In this document: positions 1 to 9,859 of the stretch, piece after piece
Position numbering within the stretch: the first letter of the stretch is position 1
How the letters are laid out: every line of letters begins with the position of its first letter
Assembly (NCBI RefSeq): GCF_014205895.1
Contig: NZ_JACHFC010000002.1
Span: forward strand, 124,001-188,000
From: Borreliella lanei
GTDB lineage: Bacteria; Spirochaetota; Spirochaetia; Borreliales; Borreliaceae
Reading direction: 5' to 3'
Length of the DNA stretch: 64,000 bases
Position numbers and translations under genes: made by a program
The notes under the pieces: model-generated
Told to the model about the DNA's origin: nothing
What the model saw: only the letters and a program-made list of their open reading frames with translations
Databases searched by the model: none

Positions 1-53
1 AAAAAAAGATAGCTTAAAATTTATAAATAACTTTAATTTGGGGAAAGGTTAAT

Positions 54-1679
54 ATGAGCTTTAATAAAACTAAAAAAATCGGTAAAAAAATTAAAATAGT
101 GGCACTATTTATGCTTGCCGCATCCTTAATTGCATGTAATAATAATTCAGAAAAAGAAAAATTGGCATTTAAAGTATACATAGGGGGAGCACCTTCATCG
201 CTTGACCCGCATTTAGTAGATGAGACAATAGGAGCAAGAATTTTAGAACAAATATTTTCAGGGCTTTTAACATTAAATACCAAAACAGGAAAGCTAAAGC
301 CTGGACTTGCTAAAAATTGGGAAGCCTCAAAAGATAAAAAAACATATCAATTTTACCTAAGAGACAATCTTGTTTGGAGCGATGGCGTTGAAATTACTGC
401 TGAAGGGATAAGAAAATCTTTTTTAAGAATTTTAAATAAAGCAACAGGATCTACACATGTTGACATGCTTAAATCAATAATAAAAAATGGACAAGAGTAC
501 TTTGATGGCAAAGTATCTGATTCTGAACTTGGAATAAAGGCAATTGATAGCAAAACACTAGAAATAACACTTACATCTCCAAAGCCCTATTTTCTTGAAT
601 TACTTCTACATCACACATTCATGCCAGTACCTATTCATGTTATTGAAAAATATAAGAGAAATTGGACAAACCCTGAAAACATGGTTACTAGCGGTCCCTT
701 TAAATTAAAAAAAAGATTGCCTAATGAAAAAATTATCTTTGAAAAAAACGAACGTTATTATAATGCAAAAGAAGTGGAGCTTGATGAGCTTGTCTACATT
801 ACATCTGACAATGATCTGACTGTGTACAATATGTACAAAAACAACGAAATTGATGCTATTTTTAACAGCATCCCACCGGACATTGTAAATGAAATAAAAC
901 TACAAAATGACTATTATCAACACAAAAGTAATGCAATTTATTTATACTCATTTAATACAAAAATAAAACCTCTTGATGATGTTAGAGTTAGAGAAGCTCT
1001 AACCTTGGCTATTGACAGAGAAACTTTGGCTTACAAAGTACTAAATGATGGTACAGTCCCTACAAGAGAAATAACACCTGATCTTGAAAATTACAATTAC
1101 GGCAAAAAACTAGCCTTATTTGATCCTGAAAAATCCAAAAGGCTTTTAGCAAAAGCTGGATATCCTAATGGAAAAGGATTTCCAATGCTAACACTAAAAT
1201 ATAATACAAACGAAACTCATAAAAAAATTGCTGCATTTATTCAAAACCAATGGAAAAAAATTCTAAATATAAATCTCATGCTTACTAACGAAAATTGGCC
1301 TGTTCTTACCAACAGCAGAAATACGGGCAATTTTGAAATAATAAGAATTGGACGCATTGGGGAATATTTAGATCCACACACATACTTTACTATATTCACA
1401 AGCGAAAATTCACAACTTGCATCATACGGATATTCAAACCTAGAATTTGACAAACTCGTCAGAGAATCAGATTTCGAAAAAGATCCTATAAAAAGAAAAC
1501 AATTGCTCAGAAGAGCAGAATCAATAATAATTGAAAAAGATTTTCCTGCCGCACCAATATACATATATTCTGGGCACTATCTTTTTAGAAACGATAAATG
1601 GACTGGATGGAGTCCTAATGTATCAGAAGTTTATTATCTTTCTGAATTAAAACCAATTAAAAATGCAAAACACAATTAA
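54..1679 (+). CDS. oppA: Oligopeptide ABC transporter substrate-binding lipoprotein OppA (OppA-III type)
   Basis: Extracytoplasmic solute-binding protein (SBP family 5) that delivers oligopeptides to the OppBCDF permease encoded just downstream. The 541-residue protein has a basic N-terminus, a hydrophobic stretch and a lipobox ending SLIAC, so Cys28 is the predicted lipidation site. Family features include SSLDPH near residue 50, the WSDG segment near 105 and an SGPF segment near 215. Length and sequence fit OppA-III (BB0330 in B31). In B31 it is the third of three tandem chromosomal oppA genes; the upstream copies lie outside this window. A GGGAAAGG ribosome site sits just upstream of the ATG. 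A 361-base gap separates it from oppB, so it is probably also transcribed separately from the permease. Confidence 0.95.
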   Translation: MSFNKTKKIGKKIKIVALFMLAASLIACNNNSEKEKLAFKVYIGGAPSSLDPHLVDETIGARILEQIFSGLLTLNTKTGKLKPGLAKNWEASKDKKTYQFYLRDNLVWSDGVEITAEGIRKSFLRILNKATGSTHVDMLKSIIKNGQEYFDGKVSDSELGIKAIDSKTLEITLTSPKPYFLELLLHHTFMPVPIHVIEKYKRNWTNPENMVTSGPFKLKKRLPNEKIIFEKNERYYNAKEVELDELVYITSDNDLTVYNMYKNNEIDAIFNSIPPDIVNEIKLQNDYYQHKSNAIYLYSFNTKIKPLDDVRVREALTLAIDRETLAYKVLNDGTVPTREITPDLENYNYGKKLALFDPEKSKRLLAKAGYPNGKGFPMLTLKYNTNETHKKIAAFIQNQWKKILNINLMLTNENWPVLTNSRNTGNFEIIRIGRIGEYLDPHTYFTIFTSENSQLASYGYSNLEFDKLVRESDFEKDPIKRKQLLRRAESIIIEKDFPAAPIYIYSGHYLFRNDKWTGWSPNVSEVYYLSELKPIKNAKHN

Positions 1680-1788
1680 TTTTAAAAAAGGTTTAATATA
1701 AATTAAAAACAATATTTAAGCCTAAAAGCAAAGCTGACTAAATATCGCTTAAGATAAAGCTTTCTTTAAAACAAAAATACATAAATAA

Positions 1789-1829
1789 TGTGTAAGATTC
1801 TATGATAATTTTACTTAGAATCTTACACA
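1789..1829. other. 13-bp perfect inverted repeat (hairpin)
   Basis: Arms 1789-1801 and 1817-1829 are exact reverse complements (core GTGTAAGATTCT) around a 15-base loop. There is no T-tract after it on the + strand, so it is not a standard rho-independent terminator for oppA. It could be an attenuating or stabilising mRNA structure at the oppA 3' end, or a dyad operator. Confidence 0.7.
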
Positions 1830-1964
1830 AAAAAATTATTCTCAAATCAAAATAATAAAATTTTAAATAAAAAATTAAAACCAAAAAATACATTATACTG
1901 AAAATTAAATTATTCGTTATAATACAAGCAACCTCCTATTCTATCAAAAATTATCAACTATAGC

Positions 1965-1995
1965 TTGAAAAACAATAAAGACTATATGATATAAT
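1965..1995 (+). promoter_or_regulatory. Candidate sigma-70 promoter for oppBCDF
   Basis: TTGAAA at 1965-1970 and a perfect TATAAT at 1990-1995. The 19-base spacer is slightly long, but a TG one base upstream of the -10 box makes it an extended -10 promoter. It lies 45 bases before the oppB ATG. Prediction from sequence only. Confidence 0.5.
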
Positions 1996-2040
1996 TGACT
2001 AATACACAAGTTATCAATATCTATTTACAAAGGAGCAAAA

Positions 2041-2961
2041 ATGTTAAAGTTTACTTTAAGGAAAATAATAGGAATAATACCAACTTTACTGGTAATAATT
2101 TTTTTATGCTTTTTTGTAATGAGAATGGCTCCCGGAAGCCCATTTGATTCTGAAAAACCTATTGATCCTCAAGTAAAAGCAAGGTTGATGGAAAAATATC
2201 ACCTTGACAAACCTTTTTATATTCAAGCCTTTTATTACATTTCAAATGCTCTCAAGGGAGATTTAGGGCCTTCTTTGAAAAAGAAAGACCTTACAGTTAA
2301 TCAATACATAAAATTAGGATTTCCAAAATCACTTACACTAGGAGTAATATCCCTTATTATATCACTATCAATAGGAATACCAATAGGTATATTAGCTGCT
2401 ATTTATAAAAATACTTATGTGGATTATATAATAACATCAATAGCAATATTGGGGATTTCCATACCATTATTCGTAATAGGGCCAATTTTACAATACTTTT
2501 TTGCAATTAAATGGGGCTTGCTCTACACCTCTGGATGGATTACAGAAAGAGGAGGATTTTCAAATTTACTTCTACCCATAATAACTCTTAGCATGCCTAA
2601 TGTAGCTATTTTCGCAAGAATAATCAGAGGATCAATGCTAGAAATAATACAGAGCGACTTTATAAGAACTGCACGTGCAAAAGGGCTAAGCTTCAAAAAA
2701 ATAGTTATAAAGCACATGTTAAGAGGAGCAATGTTACCTGTAGTAAGCTATATAGGCCCAGCATTTGCTGCCATAATATCTGGAAGCGTGGTTATTGAAA
2801 AAATATTTAGAATTGCTGGAATGGGGATGTTTATAACAGAATCCGCACTAAACAGAGATTACCCAGTATTAATGGGAGGATTGTTAGTATATTCAATAAT
2901 ACTGCTTATTTCCATATTAATATCAGACATTATATATAAAATGTTAGATCCAAGAGTATAA
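2041..2961 (+). CDS. oppB: Oligopeptide ABC transporter permease OppB
   Basis: Inner-membrane permease of the oligopeptide importer, pairing with OppC. The 306-residue sequence has an N-terminal membrane anchor (about 10-28) and further hydrophobic segments at about 98-120, 135-155, 175-195, 235-255 and 280-300, the usual six-helix BPD_transp_1 layout. The cytoplasmic EAA-type loop that docks on the ATPases is seen as RTARAKGLSFKKIVIKHML near residue 215. The N-terminal half carries the APGSPFD and LDKPF segments typical of DppB/OppB. The ATG follows an AAAGGAG site. oppC starts 12 bases after the stop. Confidence 0.95.
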   Translation: MLKFTLRKIIGIIPTLLVIIFLCFFVMRMAPGSPFDSEKPIDPQVKARLMEKYHLDKPFYIQAFYYISNALKGDLGPSLKKKDLTVNQYIKLGFPKSLTLGVISLIISLSIGIPIGILAAIYKNTYVDYIITSIAILGISIPLFVIGPILQYFFAIKWGLLYTSGWITERGGFSNLLLPIITLSMPNVAIFARIIRGSMLEIIQSDFIRTARAKGLSFKKIVIKHMLRGAMLPVVSYIGPAFAAIISGSVVIEKIFRIAGMGMFITESALNRDYPVLMGGLLVYSIILLISILISDIIYKMLDPRV

Positions 2962-2973
2962 GGGGAAATCAAA

Positions 2974-4023
2974 ATGAATAGCCTTAAAAAACAAAATGAA
3001 GAAAACAATTCTAAACTCGAAAGAAGAGCTTGGTCAAGATTTAAAGAAAATAAACTCGCATTTGGCAGTCTTTTTGTAATTGGATTTTATATCTTAATTG
3101 CCATTCTGCAACCAATATTGCCAATATATAAATACCATACTCAAATAGTAGAGCATTCTGATTTGCCGCCATCTTTCCAGGCTGCTGGAGAACTCTGGTA
3201 TAATAAAGAAAAAAAATTTATTGAAAAATTAGCAAAAAAAGAAAAAAGAGAAATAAATGAAGAAGAGCTAAAAAAACTCGAAGACATAAAAAGAAAAATA
3301 GAAAATGAAGTTCAAATAATAGATAAAAAGAAAGTAAAAATACATAAAAGAATATATTTACTTGGTACAGACAATCTTGGAAGAGATTTGCTTGCAAGAT
3401 TAATACAAGGCAGTCAAATTTCTCTTTCTGTAGGATTTATTGGAGCTTTTTTGTCTATGATAATAGGCACTATCCTTGGATCAATAGCAGGATTTTTTGG
3501 GGGGTTGCCCGATAAAATAATAACTAAAACAATCGAAATTCTTTATGTATTACCCTATTTACTTATTGTAATAATCCTAATGGCAATAATGGAAAGAAGC
3601 ATAATAGGATTATTCATAGCACTTGCATTTGTATCGTGGTTAACAGTAGCTCGAGTTGTACGAGGCCAAGTACAATCACTATCAAGTTCAGAATTTATAC
3701 AAGCAGCCAAAACTCTTGGCGCAACAAATCAAAGAATAATCTTAAAACACTTAATCCCTAATAGCATTGGAATGATAGTTATATTCACAACAATAAGGGT
3801 TCCAAGCTTTATTATGGCCGAAGCATTTTTATCCTTTTTAGGGCTTGGAATTTCAGCTCCAATGACAAGCTGGGGAGAATTAGTGCAAAATGGAATTGCC
3901 ACATTTGTTGAATATCCATGGAAAGTTTTTATTCCAGCTATAGTTATGACAATATTTCTATTATTTATGAACTTTTTAGGTGACGGATTAAGGGATGCTT
4001 TTGATCCAAAAGATAGTATCTAA
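2974..4023 (+). CDS. oppC: Oligopeptide ABC transporter permease OppC
   Basis: Second permease subunit of the Opp importer, 349 residues. TM1 is at about 29-48. The conserved LGTDNLGRDLLAR segment that precedes TM2 begins near residue 130, and the EAA loop (QAAKTLGATNQRIILKHLIPN) lies near 245. The C-terminus has the usual LGDGLRDAFDPK ending. Between TM1 and the LGTD motif there is an unusually long, highly charged Lys/Glu stretch (about 72-125) that probably forms an extracytoplasmic helix and makes the protein longer than E. coli OppC (about 302 residues). It is in an operon with oppB and oppD. Confidence 0.94.
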   Translation: MNSLKKQNEENNSKLERRAWSRFKENKLAFGSLFVIGFYILIAILQPILPIYKYHTQIVEHSDLPPSFQAAGELWYNKEKKFIEKLAKKEKREINEEELKKLEDIKRKIENEVQIIDKKKVKIHKRIYLLGTDNLGRDLLARLIQGSQISLSVGFIGAFLSMIIGTILGSIAGFFGGLPDKIITKTIEILYVLPYLLIVIILMAIMERSIIGLFIALAFVSWLTVARVVRGQVQSLSSSEFIQAAKTLGATNQRIILKHLIPNSIGMIVIFTTIRVPSFIMAEAFLSFLGLGISAPMTSWGELVQNGIATFVEYPWKVFIPAIVMTIFLLFMNFLGDGLRDAFDPKDSI

Positions 4024-4034
4024 GGAGAAATTGA

Positions 4035-4907
4035 ATGGAAAAAGAAAATATATTGGAAATAAAAAATTTAACAGTTGAATTTAAATTAAAACATACAACA
4101 ATCCATCCCGTAAGCAATGTTAACCTATCTGTAAAAAGAGGAGAAATTAGAGCTATTGTTGGAGAATCTGGAAGTGGAAAATCCGTAACAAGTATGGCTA
4201 TTTTAAAATTATTACCAGAACTTACAACAGTATACAAAAGTGGAGAAATACTATTTGAAAATCAAGATCTGCTAAAACTTAGCGAAAAAGAACTTTTAAA
4301 AATCAGAGGGAATAAAATATCAATGATATTCCAAGACCCAATGACTTCATTAAACCCATTTTTAAGAATATCAACTCAACTTGAAGAAACAATAATCTTG
4401 CACCAAGGATTAGGGAAAAAAGAAGCCAAAGAAAAAGCAATAGAAATGCTAAAAACTGTTGGGGTTGTAAACGCAGAAGAGAGAATAAAACATTTCCCAC
4501 ATCAATTTTCAGGAGGAATGAGACAAAGAGTTATGATTGCCATGGCTCTTAGCTGTCATCCATCCTTACTTATAGCAGATGAACCGACAACGGCCCTTGA
4601 CGTTACAATCCAAGAACAAATATTATTATTAATCAAAAACCTATCTAAAAAATTCAATACTTCTACCATATTTATAACTCATGATCTTGCAGTTGTTGCT
4701 GAAATTTGTGATACGGTATCTGTCATGTATCAAGGAAAAATTGTAGAAGAAGGAACAGTAGAGGAAATATTTAATAATCCTAAACACCCTTACACTATTG
4801 GGCTTTTAAAATCAATTCTTACGCTAGAACACGATCCAAATAAAAAACTTTATTCAATAAAAGAAAACCCTATCAAGATCACAAAAACCAGTGCCGAGGA
4901 GTTTTAA
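4035..4907 (+). CDS. oppD: Oligopeptide ABC transporter ATPase OppD
   Basis: ATP-hydrolysing subunit of the Opp importer. Visible motifs are Walker A GESGSGKS (43-50), Q-loop IFQDP (98-102), signature FSGGMRQ (158-164), Walker B LLIADEP (178-184) and the switch His in FITHDLAVV. At 290 residues it is shorter than typical OppD (about 330). It ends soon after the HPYT segment and has no Cys residues in the C-terminal tail where many OppD proteins carry a cysteine cluster. The stop codon directly abuts the oppF ATG, indicating translational coupling. Confidence 0.94.
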   Translation: MEKENILEIKNLTVEFKLKHTTIHPVSNVNLSVKRGEIRAIVGESGSGKSVTSMAILKLLPELTTVYKSGEILFENQDLLKLSEKELLKIRGNKISMIFQDPMTSLNPFLRISTQLEETIILHQGLGKKEAKEKAIEMLKTVGVVNAEERIKHFPHQFSGGMRQRVMIAMALSCHPSLLIADEPTTALDVTIQEQILLLIKNLSKKFNTSTIFITHDLAVVAEICDTVSVMYQGKIVEEGTVEEIFNNPKHPYTIGLLKSILTLEHDPNKKLYSIKENPIKITKTSAEEF

Positions 4908-5879
4908 ATGAGCAGTAAAAAAGAAATAATTCTTAAAGTAGAAAATTTAATGCAAACATTCACAACAGGAGAAGATTTTTTATTTTGGAAAAATAAACAA
5001 AAAGTAACTGCGGTAAACAATGTTAGCTTTGAAGTTGAAAAAAATAAAACTTTAGGACTAGTAGGAGAATCTGGCTGCGGCAAATCTACTACTCTCCGCT
5101 CAATAATGCAGCTTTACACGCCAACTTCTGGAAATATCTACTTTAACGGGAAAAACATAACTAAACTTTCAAAAAAAGAACTCTTAAAAACAAAAAAAGA
5201 TATGCAAATGGTATTTCAAGACCCTCATACTTCTCTTGATCCAAGAATGACAATAAAAGAAATAATAGCAGAACCGCTAGAAATATACAATGAAAACAAA
5301 ATTCTTCCAAAAACAAAACAAGAAATAGAACGAAGAGTAAACGAACTAACAGATATTGTCGGACTACATAAAAGTATGTTAACCAGATATCCTCATGAAT
5401 TTTCAGGAGGACAAAGACAAAGAATAGGAATTGCTAGAGCACTAGCTTTAAATCCCAAGCTTTTACTTTTAGACGAAGCCGTTTCTGCTCTTGATGTATC
5501 AATCAGAGCCCAAATTTTAAATCTACTAAAAAATCTGCAAAAAGAATTCAATTTGTCTTATCTATTTATTTCTCACGACCTTGCTGTAGTAAAATATATG
5601 AGTGATAAAATTGCTGTAATGTATCTCGGAGTTATCCTAGAACTTGCACCTAGAGAAACGCTATTTTCAAATCCAATTCATCCATATACTAAAATGCTAA
5701 TAGCATCAATTCCTGAAATCAACCCCGAAAAAAGAAAAAATAAAACTATAAAACTAGACGAACAAACTCTAGCAAACATTAGAAAAATTCATTTATCAAC
5801 CCAAGTACACCCAAAACTCGAAGAAGTAGAAAAAGATCACTTTGTATCTAAATACCTTTTTGATGAGATGAATAAATAA
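4908..5879 (+). CDS. oppF: Oligopeptide ABC transporter ATPase OppF
   Basis: Second ATPase of the importer, 323 residues. It has Walker A GESGCGKS (53-60), Q-loop VFQDPHTSLDPR, signature FSGGQRQR and Walker B LLLLDEAVSALD, with the switch histidine in FISHDLAVVKYM. The C-terminal NPIHPYTKML segment is the oligopeptide-transporter C-terminal domain seen in OppD/F and DppD/F. The start immediately follows the oppD stop, with an internal GAGGAG site near the end of oppD. It is the last gene of the operon and converges with P26, only 9 bases away. Confidence 0.94.
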   Translation: MSSKKEIILKVENLMQTFTTGEDFLFWKNKQKVTAVNNVSFEVEKNKTLGLVGESGCGKSTTLRSIMQLYTPTSGNIYFNGKNITKLSKKELLKTKKDMQMVFQDPHTSLDPRMTIKEIIAEPLEIYNENKILPKTKQEIERRVNELTDIVGLHKSMLTRYPHEFSGGQRQRIGIARALALNPKLLLLDEAVSALDVSIRAQILNLLKNLQKEFNLSYLFISHDLAVVKYMSDKIAVMYLGVILELAPRETLFSNPIHPYTKMLIASIPEINPEKRKNKTIKLDEQTLANIRKIHLSTQVHPKLEEVEKDHFVSKYLFDEMNK

Positions 5880-5896
5880 TTTAAAAGCTTATTTAT
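5873..5896. terminator. Weak AT-only hairpin between convergent oppF and P26
   Basis: ATAAATAA (5873-5880) and TTATTTAT (5889-5896) form an 8-bp A/T-only stem that spans the stop codons of both convergent genes. It contains no G or C, so it is a weak candidate for a shared terminator. Confidence 0.25.
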
Positions 5897-6644
5897 GGTC
5901 AAAATAGGAGACTTCGAAATCTATTTTATTATCAATTCCCTCAACAAAGTATAAATTAATTCTATTAACATTATTTTTATCTATTACTTTGTTACCAGAG
6001 TCGACAAAATAATAATAAATTCTATCCTTGGGTAAATTTTTAAGCTTAATAGTATAAATCCCCTTATTGTCCTCTTTTTCAACAAGCCTATTTAAAAAAG
6101 GATTAAAATTATTAAAACTACCAGCTATTGTAACTATTTGCCCAGGACGACCTATATAAAAAATTTCAATTTCATTGTTATCATATGATTGTATTGGATT
6201 CCTCAAAGAAATATAGCTGGACTTCTCTTTAGCAACCTCAATTTTAGAAAATGGAATTAAATCCTCATTATAAACTACATTTTTATTATACTCATCATTA
6301 GTCCAAACACCGTCTACAATAAGTCTATATTTTATACTGCTTGTGCCATGAGGAATATTAACTTTAACAAAAAAAACTCCATGCTCATTTTTTTTGAATA
6401 AATATTTCTTAGAATAGTGATCAAAGTCAAAAGCGGCAAAAATTTTTCTAATTTCTTTATTGGGAGGGTAAAACAACAATATACGATTGGAATCAACCAT
6501 GGGATTAAGATTGTCTTTTCTTGTTGAAACTTCTAGAAATTCATTTAAACTTAAATCAAAATCATAAATCAAATAATCATCTGAAAAAAGATTGTTAACA
6601 CATAAAGCTACAAAAACCAATATATATAAACACCTTTCTTTCAT
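5889..6644 (-). CDS. P26-like exported protein with two CBM48/E-set-like domains
   Basis: A 251-residue protein corresponding to B31 BB0336 (P26), whose role I do not know. It has an N-terminal hydrophobic signal (about 6-20) without a clear lipobox Cys. Two regions resemble the early-set fold found in glycogen-binding CBM48/AMPK-beta domains. Residues about 53-120 contain EHGVFFVKVNIPHG and YRLIVDGVWTNDEYN. Residues about 158-225 contain VTIAGSFNNFNPF, KGIYTIKL and YYFVDSG. The second copy is the clearer match. No catalytic domain is attached. It lies alone between oppF and the divergent eno. Carbohydrate binding is inferred from fold resemblance only. Confidence 0.8.
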   Translation of the reverse strand: MKERCLYILVFVALCVNNLFSDDYLIYDFDLSLNEFLEVSTRKDNLNPMVDSNRILLFYPPNKEIRKIFAAFDFDHYSKKYLFKKNEHGVFFVKVNIPHGTSSIKYRLIVDGVWTNDEYNKNVVYNEDLIPFSKIEVAKEKSSYISLRNPIQSYDNNEIEIFYIGRPGQIVTIAGSFNNFNPFLNRLVEKEDNKGIYTIKLKNLPKDRIYYYFVDSGNKVIDKNNVNRINLYFVEGIDNKIDFEVSYFDHK

Positions 6645-6689
6645 AGATTATACACAAAGCTCACAATAATAATTCTTTTGGCAAAATAC

Positions 6690-6718
6690 TACACATTTAA
6701 ACTTTTTAACATTATACT
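6690..6718 (+). promoter_or_regulatory. Candidate promoter of eno
   Basis: TACACA (6690-6695, four of six matches to the -35 consensus) and TATACT (6713-6718) are separated by exactly 17 bases and lie 41 bases before the eno start. Prediction from sequence only. Confidence 0.45.
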
Positions 6719-6738
6719 AAAAACATACATTAAAGTAA

Positions 6739-8094
<1,356 letters not shown>

Positions 8095-8126
8095 AAATGA
8101 AATGTAAAATGTATAAAAAAGTAAAA

Positions 8127-8537
8127 TTATCTTTTGGAAAATTGAAAACTTTTTCGTGCTTTTTTCTGCCCAAATTTTTTACGTTCAACCTTCCTTGAAT
8201 CTCTTGTTAAAAACCCATTAGATCTCAAAATCATCTTATTAGATTCATCAAGCTCAAAAAGAGCTCTTGAAATGCCGTGCCTTATTGCTCCTGATTGACC
8301 TGAAATCCCTCCCCCATAAACATTAATATAAAGATCATATTTCCCAAGTGTATTTGTCAAAACCAAAGGCGATAAAGCCATTGTTCTTAAATTTTCAAGT
8401 TGGATGTAAGAGTCAAAGTCTCTATTATTTACTTTGATATTGCCACTACCCTCTCTAATGTAAACTCTAGCAACAGAAGATTTCCTCCTACCAGTTCCCA
8501 TTGATAAATTAACATTGCTAAAATTTGATTTTTTCAT
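8127..8537 (-). CDS. rpsI: 30S ribosomal protein S9
   Basis: Small-subunit protein whose C-terminal tail reaches the P-site tRNA. The 136 residues show the S9 pattern: [14 protein letters not shown] at the start, [19 protein letters not shown] in the middle and a basic C-terminus with [25 protein letters not shown] strong AGAGGGG site precedes the ATG. It overlaps the end of rplM by 4 bases, the conserved L13-S9 operon. Confidence 0.97.
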   Translation of the reverse strand: MKKSNFSNVNLSMGTGRRKSSVARVYIREGSGNIKVNNRDFDSYIQLENLRTMALSPLVLTNTLGKYDLYINVYGGGISGQSGAIRHGISRALFELDESNKMILRSNGFLTRDSRKVERKKFGQKKARKSFQFSKR

Positions 8538-8998
8538 TTTGCCCCTCTTAAATTAGCTTCCAGCTTTATAGGATTTTGAGCCTTAAGAGTATGCTCCGAA
8601 CCAGAAAAGACTTTTAAATTCCTAAAAAGATTGCGCCCCAAAGGACCTTTTGGCAACATGCCCTTAATAGCAATCTCAAGAGGTGCACAAGGCTTTCTCT
8701 CTGACAATGTTCTAAAAGTGTCAGAATAAAGACCCCCCGGATATCTTGAATGCCTATAATAAAGTTTTTGTTGATATTTTTTCCCCGTCAGCCTAACCTT
8801 AGAAGCATTAATAATAATAACATTGTCACCTAAATCTTGGTGGGGAGTGTAATAAGCTTTATGTTTGCCTCTTAAAATTTTAACAACATCCACAGCAACT
8901 TTACCTAAAATTCTATCTGCTGCATCAATTACATACCATTTTTTCTCAACAGTCTTTGGCTTGATCCAAATCGTAACATTATTCGTTATTTTATTCAT
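8534..8998 (-). CDS. rplM: 50S ribosomal protein L13
   Basis: Large-subunit assembly protein, 154 residues in this reading. Typical segments are [57 protein letters not shown] and the [19 protein letters not shown] block. The start used has only a distant AAGGG element (about 12 bases). A few extra N-terminal residues compared with some L13 proteins make the exact start uncertain. It is co-transcribed with rpsI downstream. Confidence 0.96.
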   Translation of the reverse strand: MNKITNNVTIWIKPKTVEKKWYVIDAADRILGKVAVDVVKILRGKHKAYYTPHQDLGDNVIIINASKVRLTGKKYQQKLYYRHSRYPGGLYSDTFRTLSERKPCAPLEIAIKGMLPKGPLGRNLFRNLKVFSGSEHTLKAQNPIKLEANLRGAK

Positions 8999-9049
8999 AA
9001 TAGCGCATTACCCTTACTATAATTTTATGCATAAATCTCATTCATTGTA

Positions 9050-9859
9050 TTATTTGTAAGGTTCACTGTCAAGCCCATCAATAAACTTATTTTTAAGAGA
9101 AAAACAAATTTTTTTGAAATTATCCAGATCTCCTTTAGAAAACTTCAAAGGAACAATAGACGGAATGCTAAAATTTGGGCTAATTAAATACCCAAATTTG
9201 AGAAATTCATTAAAAATTTCAGCATGATAACAAGCATCATAAAGAGGAAACATATACCTATCAGTTAGTCTAAATAAAGATGTGGCAAAAGAATTAAAAT
9301 CAATATCAATATTTTTTCTATAAAATAAAAGTTTGCTTAATGTATGTCTAGCTAAAGATAAAGTTACAGCATCAAAATTATCTTTAAATTCTATTTTTCT
9401 AGAAAGGTTATCCATAACAACAATGCTAACAGACATAAAATCGGGCAAAGGAATATTGAAAATCATAGGATATTTAATATTACTAAATCCTACTTTAAAC
9501 TCATATATTCCTTCTTCTTTTTCCCAAGGCATAAAAAATTTATTCTTACCAGTTAAAGATAATAAAAATTCTTTTGCATCTTTTTCTAGCTTAAAAATAT
9601 AAACAGATCCAGCTTCTTTAAAAAAAGTAAATACCAAATTAATAAACTGATTTTTAAAAACAGAAGGATAAGGAGATATCAAACCCCTTGACATAGTTTG
9701 CTTAAAAAGGCGATTTAAACCTTGAACCCTATAACCTAAAAAATTTTTTCCACCATTTAAATATAAATCTAAATATCTCTTACCATGAATATCATAAAGA
9801 TAAAAAAATCTTGCCCTTTTAATTACTGGCAAGTTGTCTATTAAGGACAAATCATACAT
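9050..9859 (-). CDS. Degenerate class-III aminotransferase-like protein, probably without PLP chemistry
   Basis: A 269-residue protein matching the BB0340 position in B31. The N-terminus resembles class-III aminotransferases: FFYLYDIHGKRYLDLYLNGG (19-37) and LGYRVQGLN mirror the family's 'vyDveGkrYlDl...lGh..p.v' start. The C-terminus (FLKFGYLISPNFSIPSIVPL, then a helix) looks like the small domain. The family is normally 400 or more residues, and I cannot find the PLP-binding lysine or the usual large-domain motifs, so catalysis is doubtful. The ATG overlaps the gatB stop by 8 bases, and it ends the gatCAB operon. Function unknown; the resemblance was judged by eye. Confidence 0.75.
   Translation of the reverse strand: MYDLSLIDNLPVIKRARFFYLYDIHGKRYLDLYLNGGKNFLGYRVQGLNRLFKQTMSRGLISPYPSVFKNQFINLVFTFFKEAGSVYIFKLEKDAKEFLLSLTGKNKFFMPWEKEEGIYEFKVGFSNIKYPMIFNIPLPDFMSVSIVVMDNLSRKIEFKDNFDAVTLSLARHTLSKLLFYRKNIDIDFNSFATSLFRLTDRYMFPLYDACYHAEIFNEFLKFGYLISPNFSIPSIVPLKFSKGDLDNFKKICFSLKNKFIDGLDSEPYK

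Larger units (their letters stand above)
1680..2040. other. Intergenic region between oppA-III and oppB
   Basis: A 361-base A+T-rich stretch with no convincing gene or tRNA. It holds a long perfect hairpin (1789-1829) and, close to oppB, a good promoter candidate (1965-1995), which are listed separately. A TATAAT box also lies at 1918-1923 but without a recognisable -35 element. The region would let permease expression be set independently of the upstream oppA genes. Confidence 0.7.

Noticed and set aside
1241-1564. 107-codon frame on the - strand inside oppA
   Set aside because: Shadow of the oppA coding sequence with a low-complexity translation; no ribosome site or family features.
1680-2040. 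Possible tRNA or small RNA gene in the oppA-oppB gap
   Set aside because: No cloverleaf, no T-arm GTTCRA sequence and no CCA end; only the inverted repeat and promoter-like boxes are present.
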